DNA from: an uncultured Draconibacterium sp.
GTDB taxonomy: Bacteria > Bacteroidota > Bacteroidia > Bacteroidales > Prolixibacteraceae
Assembly (NCBI RefSeq): GCF_963677565.1
Contig: NZ_OY781981.1
Location: 4,394,001 to 4,458,000, forward strand
Direction: 5' to 3'
DNA length: 64,000 nucleotides
Shown here: positions 9,156 through 18,042 of the stretch, piece by piece
How the letters are laid out: each line of letters opens with the position of its first letter
Position numbering within the stretch: position 1 is the stretch's first letter
The notes under the pieces: generated by a model
Told to the model about the DNA's origin: nothing
Database searches by the model: none
What the model saw: the letters and a program-made list of their open reading frames with translations, nothing else
Translations under genes and position numbers: made by a program

Positions 9156-9191
9156 GAAAAGGCTGCCTGAAATTAATCAGGCAGCCTTTTC
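9156..9191. terminator. Two-way terminator between hutH and the thioredoxin gene
   Basis: Perfect inverted repeat GAAAAGGCTGCCTGA / TCAGGCAGCCTTTTC with a 6-nt loop, placed between convergent genes, with A and T runs on either side. Confidence 0.88.
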
Positions 9192-9207
9192 TTTATAATT
9201 TCTTGAA

Positions 9208-9726
9208 TTAAAGTGCTTCGTTACTTTGCTTCTTAAGCAGTATATTATTGATGTTCTGTGTAAACATCTTCTTAGTGTCTGCTTTCGTGCGTGCAATTCC
9301 CGATGCCATTGTTGGTTTCCCTTCCATAGGGATATATAAAAATGCGGGAATACTTTTCACACCGAATACTGCGGCTAGCTCACGTTCGACCTGTGTATCA
9401 ATTTTATATACAATTACTTCTTCTGCAAATTCACCGGCTACTTCTTCTAAAATAGGAGCTGCAGTTCGGCAAGGTCCGCACCAGTCTGCGTAAAAATCAA
9501 TTAAGGCAGGTTTGTCGCCCTTGTATTTCCACTCCTGTGGAGAACTTTCATAATCCCAAACTTTCTCAAGGAACAAGGCCTTGGTAAGCATTGTTGTAGC
9601 TTTTTCAGCCTGAGAAACCGATTCTCCGGGTTTTTCTGTATTGTTGTTTTCTACCTTTGCGTTGCAAGAAGTATACCCAACAAGCAGGAAAGCAGCTACT
9701 AGTAACGTTGTAAGTTTTGTTTTCAT
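9208..9726 (-). CDS. Thioredoxin-fold lipoprotein
   Basis: A 172-residue protein from the ATG complementary to 9724-9726. This start is preferred because it opens a lipoprotein signal peptide, MKTKLTTLLV then VGYTSC with Cys21; an ATG 17 codons upstream would bury the signal. A thioredoxin domain follows with the redox motif WCGPC at 82-86 and a cis-Pro in KSIPAFLYI. It should sit in the periplasm, lipid-anchored, and act as a thiol-disulfide exchange protein. The partner is unknown. Confidence 0.85.
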   Translation of the reverse strand: MKTKLTTLLVAAFLLVGYTSCNAKVENNNTEKPGESVSQAEKATTMLTKALFLEKVWDYESSPQEWKYKGDKPALIDFYADWCGPCRTAAPILEEVAGEFAEEVIVYKIDTQVERELAAVFGVKSIPAFLYIPMEGKPTMASGIARTKADTKKMFTQNINNILLKKQSNEAL

Positions 9727-9916
9727 TTTATTATAGCTTTTATAATTATCAACCTTTAATATAAAATAATTGTTCAAATATATGTAATTATTTAGATATA
9801 TGCATGCAAAACGTATGCCAATTTTACTTGCATAAAACTACAATATATTTTTTGCCTTTTACGCAACCTTTTTTCTTTTTCAGGAATCTAACAGATGTGA
9901 TTAAATAAATTTAGGA

Positions 9917-10627
9917 GTGATGAAAAAATTAGCATTTGGGATTTTATTGGGTTTGCTGGTGGTTTTTACCAGTTGTTTAGACGACGATGATGGTTATTCG
10001 CTTGGCGATTACTGGATTGGTTTTGGAATTTATAACGGAGACGGAGAGAGCGCCGGTGAATTGGTAATGGATAACGGTTATGTTTTAGTGGGCGTTGCAG
10101 CCAACTATCCTCAATGGTACAAGGATTTTTCTAATGGAGACCGGGTGTTGGTGAATTATACTATTTTGGATGAAGATAATACCAGCAGTTCAGAAGAGCG
10201 CTACTTTGTAAAAGTTAACGATATCAGTGATGTGCTCATGAAAGGAATAATGGACATTACTGAAGAGATTGAGGACAGTATTGGTAACGATCCGATAATT
10301 GTTGAAGACGCCTGGATTACTGACAGTTTGTTGAGTTTTAGATTAAAATACTGGGGACAAAACAAGATTCATTTTTTGAATCTGGTAAAACAACCTGGAG
10401 AACTAACAGCTGACGATCAGCCAATTCAATTGGAATTGCGACACAATGCAAACGATGATGTCCAGTCTATTCCGTACACTGCTTATGTATCTTTTAGCTT
10501 GAACAGTTTGCGAATTAACGGACTCGATTCTGTACAATTTGAAGTTACAGCAACTGATTATGATGGAGAAGTTTACCAGGACAACGGTGTGTTTAATTAT
10601 AACGATTTGGAATTACCCATGCCATAA
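9917..10627 (+). CDS. NigD-like lipoprotein
   Basis: A 236-residue lipoprotein (lipobox VVFTSC, Cys20) followed at once by LDDDDGYSLGDYWIGFG, the run seen at the start of NigD-like proteins of Bacteroidota. The remainder looks all-beta, with an N-terminal OB-like part and a C-terminal immunoglobulin-like part ending YDGEVYQDNG. NigD was named from a bacteriocin locus, but most family members have no known function. It is a single-gene unit closed by its own terminator at 10648-10677. Confidence 0.8.
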   Translation: MMKKLAFGILLGLLVVFTSCLDDDDGYSLGDYWIGFGIYNGDGESAGELVMDNGYVLVGVAANYPQWYKDFSNGDRVLVNYTILDEDNTSSSEERYFVKVNDISDVLMKGIMDITEEIEDSIGNDPIIVEDAWITDSLLSFRLKYWGQNKIHFLNLVKQPGELTADDQPIQLELRHNANDDVQSIPYTAYVSFSLNSLRINGLDSVQFEVTATDYDGEVYQDNGVFNYNDLELPMP

Positions 10628-10647
10628 GAATTAAACAGTGTAAATAT

Positions 10648-10677
10648 AAAAGGCGCTCAAATGAGTGCCTTTTTTTG
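10648..10677 (+). terminator. Terminator after the NigD-like gene
   Basis: AAAGGCGCTC-aaat-GAGTGCCTTT hairpin with one mismatch in the stem, followed by a run of T residues. It lies about 20 nt past the stop codon. Confidence 0.85.
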
Positions 10678-10746
10678 TGTAAAAATCATTGCCAGAAGCG
10701 TTTAAATGTGTTTTATTTGATTTCACAAATTTTTCAAAACAGTAAA

Positions 10747-12831
10747 ATGAAGAAAATTGCACTTTTTATTTTTATTGCCATGACAATAATTAGCTGTACG
10801 CAAAAAGAGTCGGGACAGGTTGCTAAAAACTATGTGCCTGAAACGCCGAAATTAAGTTCAGACGTAATGACTCCCGAAGTTTTGTGGTCGTTTGGCCGGC
10901 TTGGTGGAGCACAGGTTTCGCCCGATGGTTCTACCGTTCTTTACACGGTAACCTATTACAATATTGAGGAGAATAAGTCGTACCGCGATATTTATAGCAT
11001 TCCGGTTGCGGGGGGAGAAGCAAAAAATCTCACCAATACTGCCAGTAACGAATACAATGTGGTTTGGCGTCCCGATGGAAAAAAGATCGGTTATTTATCG
11101 TCTGCTTCAGGTAGTGTTCAGTTGTGGGAAATGAATCCTGATGGCAGCGACAGGCAGAAGGTTTCGGAAATTGAAGGTGGAATATTTGGATTTCAGTATG
11201 CACCGGATATGTCGAAAATATATTACTTGCAAACCGTTAAACTTGATAATGATATTCACGATCTATTTCCAGATCTGCCAAAAGCCAATGCGCGACTCGA
11301 AACCGATATTATGTACCGTCACTGGGATACCTGGCACGATTACACCTACAACCACATTTTTATTGCCGATTACGCGGATGGAAAAGTTGGTGTTGGAAAA
11401 GACATTATGACCGGTGAACGATTTGATTCGCCAATGAAACCTTTTGGTGGAACCGAACAAATTGTTTGGAGTCCCGATTCAAAAACACTGGCCTACGTTT
11501 GTAAGAAAAAGGTTGGCAAAGAATATTCAATTTCTACCAATTCAGATATTTATTTATACGATGTTGCAAGTGGCAAAACCAGCAACTTTACAGAAGGAAT
11601 GATGGGGTACGACCAGAATCCGGTTTATTCGCCCGATGGAAAATACCTGGCCTGGGAAAGCATGGAACGCGATGGTTACGAATCGGATAAAAACCGTTTG
11701 TTTGTGGCCGATCTGGAAACAGGTGAAAAGAAAGATTACAGTGCCGATTTCGATCAAAATGCGGCTGCATTGAGCTGGAATACCGATTCAAAATCAATTT
11801 ATTTTATCAGCGATATTCATGCAACGGATGAAATTTATAAACTGGAATTAGCTGACAACTCTATTGCGCGTTTAACTGATGGAGTTCACAATTACCAAAG
11901 TGCAGTTCCGGTTGGTAATCAATTGTTGGCACAAAAAGTATCGATGTCGCAGCCTGCTGAATTATATTTGGTTGATCCGGCTACCGGAAAAGATGAGGCG
12001 TTAACTACCGTGAACAAAGGTATTCTCGATCAGCTAACGATGGGAAAAGTTGAAAAACGCTGGATGGAAACCACTGACGGAAAACAAATGGCTGTTTGGG
12101 TGATTTATCCGCCACATTTCGATCCGAATAAAAAATATCCTGCACTGCTTTATAATCAGGGCGGACCACAGGGAACGGTTAGTCAGTTTTGGTCGTACCG
12201 CTGGAATTTCCAGATGATGGCAGCCAACGATTATATTGTGGTGGCACCAAACCGAAGAGGATTACCCGGTTTCGGACAGGAGTGGAACGAGCAAATATCG
12301 AAAGATTACGGTGGTCAGAATATTAAAGACCTGCTGACTGCCATCGACGAAATGGCCAAAGAACCTTTTGTTGACGAAACAAAATTGGGGGCAGTTGGCG
12401 CCAGTTACGGAGGTTATTCGGTAATGTACCTGGCCGGAAATCATGAAAAACGTTTTAAAGCTTTTATTGCACACGATGGAATTTTCAACTTCGAGCACAT
12501 GTACACTTCAACTGAGGAAATGTGGTTTGTAAATTTTGACTACGGTGGTGCATACTGGGATAAAGACAATGCAGCAGCGCAACGTTCGTACTCATTTTCT
12601 CCGCATAAATATGTTCAAAACTGGGATACGCCGATATTGATCGTGCAAGGTGATAAAGATTACCGTGTTCCACCGGAGCAAGGGATGGCAGCGTTTAACG
12701 CAGCTGTTTTGCGTGGGGTGCCTGCTGAAATGTTGTATTTCCCGGAAGAAAATCACTGGGTCCTGCAGCCTCAAAACGGCATTTTATGGCAGCGTGTATT
12801 TTTCAACTGGTTGGATAAGTGGTTGAAATAG
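10747..12831 (+). CDS. S9 family prolyl oligopeptidase-like peptidase (lipoprotein)
   Basis: A 694-residue secreted peptidase. The ATG at 10747 is chosen because it opens a lipoprotein signal peptide (MKKIALFIFIAMTIISC); an in-frame ATG 24 codons upstream would put about 24 extra residues before it. The first two thirds are WD40/PD40-like repeats (for example LSSASGSVQLWEMNPDGSDR and YSPDGKYLAWE), forming a propeller lid. The C-terminal alpha/beta-hydrolase domain has the nucleophile motif GASYGGYSVMY, the acid in ILIVQGDKDYRVP and the His in EENHWVLQP. This family removes dipeptides or cuts peptides next to proline. It probably digests peptides in the periplasm or at the outer membrane. Confidence 0.93.
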   Translation: MKKIALFIFIAMTIISCTQKESGQVAKNYVPETPKLSSDVMTPEVLWSFGRLGGAQVSPDGSTVLYTVTYYNIEENKSYRDIYSIPVAGGEAKNLTNTASNEYNVVWRPDGKKIGYLSSASGSVQLWEMNPDGSDRQKVSEIEGGIFGFQYAPDMSKIYYLQTVKLDNDIHDLFPDLPKANARLETDIMYRHWDTWHDYTYNHIFIADYADGKVGVGKDIMTGERFDSPMKPFGGTEQIVWSPDSKTLAYVCKKKVGKEYSISTNSDIYLYDVASGKTSNFTEGMMGYDQNPVYSPDGKYLAWESMERDGYESDKNRLFVADLETGEKKDYSADFDQNAAALSWNTDSKSIYFISDIHATDEIYKLELADNSIARLTDGVHNYQSAVPVGNQLLAQKVSMSQPAELYLVDPATGKDEALTTVNKGILDQLTMGKVEKRWMETTDGKQMAVWVIYPPHFDPNKKYPALLYNQGGPQGTVSQFWSYRWNFQMMAANDYIVVAPNRRGLPGFGQEWNEQISKDYGGQNIKDLLTAIDEMAKEPFVDETKLGAVGASYGGYSVMYLAGNHEKRFKAFIAHDGIFNFEHMYTSTEEMWFVNFDYGGAYWDKDNAAAQRSYSFSPHKYVQNWDTPILIVQGDKDYRVPPEQGMAAFNAAVLRGVPAEMLYFPEENHWVLQPQNGILWQRVFFNWLDKWLK

Positions 12832-12851
12832 AATAGTGAAGCGTCAAAAAG

Positions 12852-12887
12852 AAAATGCCATCTGTTAGTTAACGGATGGCATTTTTT
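12852..12887. terminator. Two-way terminator between the S9 peptidase and M14 genes
   Basis: Arms AAAATGCCATCTGTT and AACGGATGGCATTTT (one mismatch) with a 4-nt loop and a T run lie between two convergent genes. Confidence 0.85.
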
Positions 12888-12892
12888 AGTGC

Positions 12893-14146
12893 TTAATCTT
12901 CGAGCATGATCTTCATGAGATTTTCAGCAGTTAATTTGCCTTTCTTTTTAATCAGTTCGCGCGGAGTGACATCGCCAACTTCATAAGTTAGTGCCTCGGC
13001 TCCAAATTCATGAAATACAGACACCGTTGAATTAACCCGCTCAACATCAGCCGCGTTAGGGCGGATATTTGGATCGTAACCCGGAATATCTTCTGCCATG
13101 GCCTGAATAATTTTTGGAACTATTCCCGGCATATTTCCTTTTAACTCCGGGGCGATGGTGTAGTAGATATCTTCGTAGGTAGAGTGAAAATCGATCATAA
13201 AATAGAATTTCCGCTGTTCTGCTACTTTTTCTTGCATGAACTTCCGGATGGCTTGTGTTTCCGGTTGATTAAAGTCTTCCCAGTCACGATTTAGATCAAT
13301 TCCGCCGGCACCATGTCGCCAGTGTCCGTTGTCTACACCATCGGGATTGACACACGGTACCACGTAAATACAATATTCATCTCTGAACTTTTCTGACAAC
13401 TGTGTGGAAGTACATAATTCCTCGGTAAAAGCTTTCATAGCCAACCAGCCGGTAACTTCGGGCGGGTGTTGGCGCGAAAGTACCATTAGCATTTTCTTAC
13501 TCTCCGGATTACCGATTTGCAGATATTTAATAGATCTGCCTTCTTTACTTTTTCCAAGCTCATCAAGATTTACAAATGGTTTCTCGGCAAGTTCTCCAGC
13601 CCAGTCATAAATATCTTTTGAAGCAATTAGTTCCTGCGCTGCTACCCAGGTTGTATCACTGTTGATCGTTAATGAGAATTCGCAAAATTTTGGAGCTTCA
13701 CCTCTCGAAATAGATGCCGTGTCGGCTAAGAACAGTGTTGAATCAACCGAAGTCCAGCTTTTTCGGTCTTTGCTCATCTTCGGATAATAGCGGTGCCCAA
13801 CACCTTCATTGTAAGTAATTTTTAGCTGAATCTCTTTTTTCGATTCCGACCAGATTTTAAATGCATACCACGGACTTTCATTAATTGGCGTATTTTCAGG
13901 AGTGATTAAAACGGTAACTTCATTATCGGCGGTAAGCGCAACTCCGTTTAGTCGGGCTCCATCGAATTCATTCGAAAGAAAAATACCGTTGCCCAAATCA
14001 AATGTCTTTTTAAGTTGGTATTGAATGGGGCGGGTGAGTGTACTCACTTTCTTTATGGGCTCTTGGCCTTTCCATTTGGTGTCTTTTTGTTGGCACGATG
14101 ACAGAAAGAAAAGGGCTGAGGCTGCAAAAATCAAATAGTATTTCAT
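12893..14146 (-). CDS. M14-family zinc carboxypeptidase (lipoprotein)
   Basis: A 417-residue lipoprotein (FLSSCQQK, Cys18). An N-terminal beta domain (about residues 30-160) precedes an M14 carboxypeptidase domain. The zinc ligands are His and Glu in SRQHPPEVTGW and His in IDFHSTYEDIYY. NRDWEDFNQPETQAIR carries substrate-binding residues and LTYEVGDVTPRE the catalytic Glu. The N-terminal beta domain plus M14 arrangement resembles the cytosolic-carboxypeptidase / AGBL-like group of bacterial enzymes. It should trim peptides in the periplasm. The gene lies 2 bp after the TlpA-like gene, so the two form an operon. Confidence 0.88.
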   Translation of the reverse strand: MKYYLIFAASALFFLSSCQQKDTKWKGQEPIKKVSTLTRPIQYQLKKTFDLGNGIFLSNEFDGARLNGVALTADNEVTVLITPENTPINESPWYAFKIWSESKKEIQLKITYNEGVGHRYYPKMSKDRKSWTSVDSTLFLADTASISRGEAPKFCEFSLTINSDTTWVAAQELIASKDIYDWAGELAEKPFVNLDELGKSKEGRSIKYLQIGNPESKKMLMVLSRQHPPEVTGWLAMKAFTEELCTSTQLSEKFRDEYCIYVVPCVNPDGVDNGHWRHGAGGIDLNRDWEDFNQPETQAIRKFMQEKVAEQRKFYFMIDFHSTYEDIYYTIAPELKGNMPGIVPKIIQAMAEDIPGYDPNIRPNAADVERVNSTVSVFHEFGAEALTYEVGDVTPRELIKKKGKLTAENLMKIMLED

Positions 14147-14148
14147 GA

Positions 14149-15369
14149 TTAAAAGGATTCGTTTAATAATGTTTCAATTAATACTTCGGTTTCTGCTTTG
14201 TAATCCACATAAGCATCGCCTGTTCCCGGGCCTGAAAAGCCGGTGTGTATTTCCCGTATGTTTCCTTTTCTGTCGATATAAATGGCAGTTGGGTACGAAA
14301 TAATTTTATTCAGCATGGGCAAAGCTTCAGCGGCTTTTGTCTTGTTCGAAGTTCCTGCCAACAAAAGTTCCCACGAAACATTTAAATCATTCCGGTAACG
14401 CTCGATGCGTTGTTTAAAATAGTCGAAATCGGATTTCACCTCAAAATCAAGCCCGATAATTTCCAGACCGTCTGCATTATATTTTTTATACATCTCTGCG
14501 AGAAACCGTGTTTCGTCCATACAGTTCGGGCACCACGTTCCAAAGATCTGAACAATAACAACTTTCCCCTGATATTTTTCATCCGTCAACGAAATGATGT
14601 CACCCTTTTCATTCGGAAAAGCAAAACTAAGTTTGTCGTAACCGGGTTTCAGGTAGGTTAGCGTTTTCATGTCAGCTAGCTCAGCATCATCTGCTTTTGT
14701 TGCACTCCATTTTGTTTTATAGGTATTGCCGGAGTAAAACAGACCGTTCAATGTGGAGTCGTTGAGTTCAGCAGTAAATAAAAAAACATGTGCCCCATCA
14801 AAACACGAAAGTTGCATGAAATTGCCATTTACCACACCTTCCAAATAACGGTAGTCGCCTGTTTCGGTTTGGAAAGTTCCCGTAATGTGGTTCCTATCTT
14901 GTTCAAAAATCCCAATTGCCGGACTGCCATTTTCTTCCTCGCCAAAGTTTACTTTCCATTTACCGGAGAAATCAAGAGCTTTTTCAGCTGTAGTTTCAAA
15001 ACGATTTTCTATGCCATATTCTGCTTGAAAAGAAATAGGAAGCACCTTACTTTTATTGTAGTTGAAATATTCGCCACTAATTTTTTCGCCACTGATCTTT
15101 CCTTTGAACTCTGATCCAAAAACAGGCATTTTAATAAACACCGAGTCTCCTTTGTAAGTTATTTCCTGAACATCGATTCGCTCTCCGGCATTTGTAACCA
15201 CGAGGTGCTTTTCATTCAGCACTTCAACATTGAAAGGAATTGTATTATCCGGATTGTTATCGTCGATCTGGAACGCGAACAGCCACTTCCCTGTTTTTAA
15301 CACAGAATCGGTTTTGGGAGTGCAGGCACACAGCAGTCCCATTAAAATATACAGCGCAGTTTTCTTCAT
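14149..15369 (-). CDS. TlpA-like thiol-disulfide reductase lipoprotein
   Basis: A 406-residue lipoprotein (GLLCAC, likely Cys16). Residues about 25-230 form a beta-rich domain of the kind found before TlpA modules in Bacteroidota. The C-terminal thioredoxin fold has the redox motif WCPNC at 279-283 and the cis-Pro region in ISYPTAIYID. It probably keeps protein or heme-ligating cysteines reduced in the periplasm, or acts as a peroxiredoxin-like reductase. It shares an operon with the M14 carboxypeptidase just downstream (2-bp gap). Confidence 0.87.
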   Translation of the reverse strand: MKKTALYILMGLLCACTPKTDSVLKTGKWLFAFQIDDNNPDNTIPFNVEVLNEKHLVVTNAGERIDVQEITYKGDSVFIKMPVFGSEFKGKISGEKISGEYFNYNKSKVLPISFQAEYGIENRFETTAEKALDFSGKWKVNFGEEENGSPAIGIFEQDRNHITGTFQTETGDYRYLEGVVNGNFMQLSCFDGAHVFLFTAELNDSTLNGLFYSGNTYKTKWSATKADDAELADMKTLTYLKPGYDKLSFAFPNEKGDIISLTDEKYQGKVVIVQIFGTWCPNCMDETRFLAEMYKKYNADGLEIIGLDFEVKSDFDYFKQRIERYRNDLNVSWELLLAGTSNKTKAAEALPMLNKIISYPTAIYIDRKGNIREIHTGFSGPGTGDAYVDYKAETEVLIETLLNESF

Positions 15370-15444
15370 TTAAAAGTATTTTGCCTTAAATCTAAACAAA
15401 AATTAAAGAGTTGCTCTGGCTCTGGATTATATTGAGCAAAACAT

Positions 15445-15452
15445 TATTTTTG
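15445..15452 (+). promoter_or_regulatory. -7 promoter box before the Gfo/Idh/MocA-malQ pair
   Basis: TATTTTTG matches TAnnTTTG and lies 21 nt before the start codon at 15474, in a divergent gap. No good -33 box is seen at the normal distance. Confidence 0.4.
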
Positions 15453-15473
15453 ACGAAACATTAGAAACAAACG

Positions 15474-16574
15474 ATGCAAAAAATACATGTAGGTTTTATT
15501 GGAGCAGGCGGAATTGCCAGGGCACATGTTTATGCCATTCAGGCTTTGAAGTTTTATTACAACGAAGTTCCCGAAATTGTTTTGGAGTCGGTGGCATCGG
15601 CGCGACAGGAAAGCCGCGAGGCGTTTGCCAAACAAATGGGATTTGAAAAGGCTGAGACTGTTGAGGATTTTGCTAGGAATGAAAAAATTGAAGCGGTATA
15701 TATTTTGGGGCCGAACAAAGTGCATTTCGAGCATTTTAAACTGGCGCTGCAAATGCCCAACGTAAAATATATCTACCTCGAAAAGCCGGTTTGTTCTTCG
15801 TTGGAAGAGGAAGAACAAATGAAGGAACTGCTGGAAAATGCAGGCCCAGAAGTACGTATTCAAGTGGGATTTCAATATTTACAAACTTCATCGGTTCGCG
15901 AGGGACTAAAATTTTGGCGTTCTGGGAAAATTGGAAAACCCATTCATTTTGATTTGAAATATTACCACGGCGACTACCTGCAGGAAAGTTACCGCAAAAA
16001 ACGTGTTACACGTTTAACTCCGGCACCTGATGGTGGTGCGATGGCCGATCTGGGGTCGCATGGAATTAGTTTGCTGATGGCTTTTATGGGCGAGGAGTTG
16101 CAGATAACAAGCGGGTTGCAGGCCGGCGACTTTGAGGGCGTTCCAGCCGGGTCAGACTTGTTTAGTTCGCTATCGTTGTATGAACCCAAAACGGGTGCGG
16201 TTGGGAATATGTCGGCAAGTCGGATTAGCTCGGGTTCCGGCGATTTGGTGTCGCTGGAGATTTATGCCGAAAATGGTGCATTCCGATATTCATCACAAAA
16301 TCCGGAATATTTTGAATATTACACCGAAGGCTCAGATCAGTGGGTAAAACAGGTGGTTGGCAGTAACTATAAACCGGTAACCAGTTTTCCATCGGGGCAT
16401 GTTCCGCCGGGGTGGCTGCGCTCGATGGTGCATGCGCATTACCAGTTTTTTACCGGCGATGATTCGGAAGCTGTAATTGCAGATTTGAAACACGGATTGG
16501 CCGTACAACGCATTGTTCGCGAGACAGCCGATCACTTACAACAATTCAGAGAAAACTTTAAGAATGACAAATAG
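15474..16574 (+). CDS. Gfo/Idh/MocA family oxidoreductase
   Basis: A 366-residue NAD(P)-dependent dehydrogenase. The Rossmann motif is GFIGAGGIARAH at residues 7-18. The family signature EKPV is in YLEKPVCSS, and a C-terminal domain carries the GGGAMADLGSH-like region (here DGGAMADLGSHGIS) with the likely catalytic His. These enzymes oxidise or reduce sugars and related polyols; the substrate here is unknown. Its stop overlaps the start of malQ by 11 bp, which suggests translational coupling and a role in sugar use. Confidence 0.9.
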   Translation: MQKIHVGFIGAGGIARAHVYAIQALKFYYNEVPEIVLESVASARQESREAFAKQMGFEKAETVEDFARNEKIEAVYILGPNKVHFEHFKLALQMPNVKYIYLEKPVCSSLEEEEQMKELLENAGPEVRIQVGFQYLQTSSVREGLKFWRSGKIGKPIHFDLKYYHGDYLQESYRKKRVTRLTPAPDGGAMADLGSHGISLLMAFMGEELQITSGLQAGDFEGVPAGSDLFSSLSLYEPKTGAVGNMSASRISSGSGDLVSLEIYAENGAFRYSSQNPEYFEYYTEGSDQWVKQVVGSNYKPVTSFPSGHVPPGWLRSMVHAHYQFFTGDDSEAVIADLKHGLAVQRIVRETADHLQQFRENFKNDK

Positions 16575-18042
16575 AAAAAGTGGAATTCTTCTGCATATAA
16601 CTTCGCTGCCGGGACAGGAAGGTGTTGGTACATTAGGGAAAGAGGCGTATTCTTTTGTTGATTTTTTGGAGGAGAGCGGTCAGAAGCTTTGGCAGATTCT
16701 TCCGCTTGGGCCTGTTGGTGCCGGAAATTCGCCTTACCAGTGCTACTCAGCTTTTGCCGGAAATCCGGTGTTGATTGATCTGGAGCTGCTATTGGAAGAG
16801 GATTTGTTAGACATCGATGATTTTCAAACGAAACCATCTTTCAAAAAGACGAAGGTTGAATTCGATAAAGTTTCAACCTGGAAAAGCTTATTATTGAAAA
16901 AGGCTTTTCAGCGATTTCAGGAGAATAAATTCGATCATTTCAGGGATGAATATTACCACTTTTTAAATGAACACGGCTGGTGGTTAAACGATCATGCATT
17001 GTTTATTTCTGCGCGCGATTATTTCGGTGGTTTGCATTGGAATGAGTGGGATCGTGGAATAAAATTCAGGGAGACGAAAGCAGTAAACAATCTTTCTGAA
17101 AGACTGGAGACGCAGATCGCTTTTGAGAAATTTGTGCAGTTTATGTTTTTCAGGCAGTGGCACCGGCTAAAACGTTATGCCAACGAAAAAGGAATTCAGA
17201 TAGTTGGCGATGTGCCGCTTTACGTTTCGGGCGACAGTTCTGATGTTTGGACAAATACCGATATTTTTCTATTAGATGATGAACTAAAACCTACAGAAGT
17301 TGGAGGAGTGCCTCCTGATTATTTCTCGGAAACCGGCCAGTTGTGGGGAAATCCGGTTTTTGACTGGCAACGTTTAAAAGAACGTGAATACGATTGGTGG
17401 ATGGCTCGCCTGCATTTCAACCTGAATATGTTTAACCTGGTACGTATCGATCATTTTCGCGGTCTGGAATCGTTTTGGTCGGTTCCGGCAGATGAGAAAA
17501 CAGCTATTAATGGAAAATGGGTGCCGGCACATGGCTATGAAATGCTGAGTTTGATAAAAAGCCAGATTGGCGTTTTACCTTTTATTGCCGAGGATTTGGG
17601 AATAATTACCACGGAAGTTGATCATTTGCGTGAGCGATTTAACCTACCGGGAATGAAGGTGTTGCAGTTTGCATTTACCACTGATGCCACAAATAAAGAT
17701 TTGCCGCACAATTATGAACGAAACTGTGTGGTTTATTCCGGAACGCACGATAATAACACAACTTTAGGTTGGCTGAATGCGGTTGAGGCAGAAGAAAAGG
17801 AACTGGTAGAAAAGTATGTTTCAAAAGAGAATGCGGCAAGGCAAATTATGGCTTTGGCTCTGGCATCGGTAGCTGATACAGCTATTTTACCCATGCAGGA
17901 TGTATTGGAATTAGACGAAAAATCGCGGATGAACACGCCGGGCACTGCAACCGGAAACTGGGACTGGCGTTTTCAATGGAAACAATTGAAAGCGGCGCAG
18001 AGGAAATTTCTGAAAGAAACTACGGAGAAGTATAATCGGTAG
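16564..18042 (+). CDS. malQ: 4-alpha-glucanotransferase (amylomaltase)
   Basis: A 492-residue GH77 enzyme that moves glucan chains between maltodextrins and releases glucose. The start at 16564 is chosen because the family opening RKSGILLHITSLPGQEGVGTLG follows directly; an ATG 17 codons upstream lies inside the previous gene. Catalytic landmarks are RIDHFRGLESFW (nucleophile Asp), PFIAEDLGIIT (acid/base Glu) and SGTHDNNTTLGW (transition-state Asp). The protein is short and single-domain, without the starch-binding modules seen in the long Bacteroidetes form. The start overlaps the preceding oxidoreductase gene. Confidence 0.95.
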   Translation: MTNRKSGILLHITSLPGQEGVGTLGKEAYSFVDFLEESGQKLWQILPLGPVGAGNSPYQCYSAFAGNPVLIDLELLLEEDLLDIDDFQTKPSFKKTKVEFDKVSTWKSLLLKKAFQRFQENKFDHFRDEYYHFLNEHGWWLNDHALFISARDYFGGLHWNEWDRGIKFRETKAVNNLSERLETQIAFEKFVQFMFFRQWHRLKRYANEKGIQIVGDVPLYVSGDSSDVWTNTDIFLLDDELKPTEVGGVPPDYFSETGQLWGNPVFDWQRLKEREYDWWMARLHFNLNMFNLVRIDHFRGLESFWSVPADEKTAINGKWVPAHGYEMLSLIKSQIGVLPFIAEDLGIITTEVDHLRERFNLPGMKVLQFAFTTDATNKDLPHNYERNCVVYSGTHDNNTTLGWLNAVEAEEKELVEKYVSKENAARQIMALALASVADTAILPMQDVLELDEKSRMNTPGTATGNWDWRFQWKQLKAAQRKFLKETTEKYNR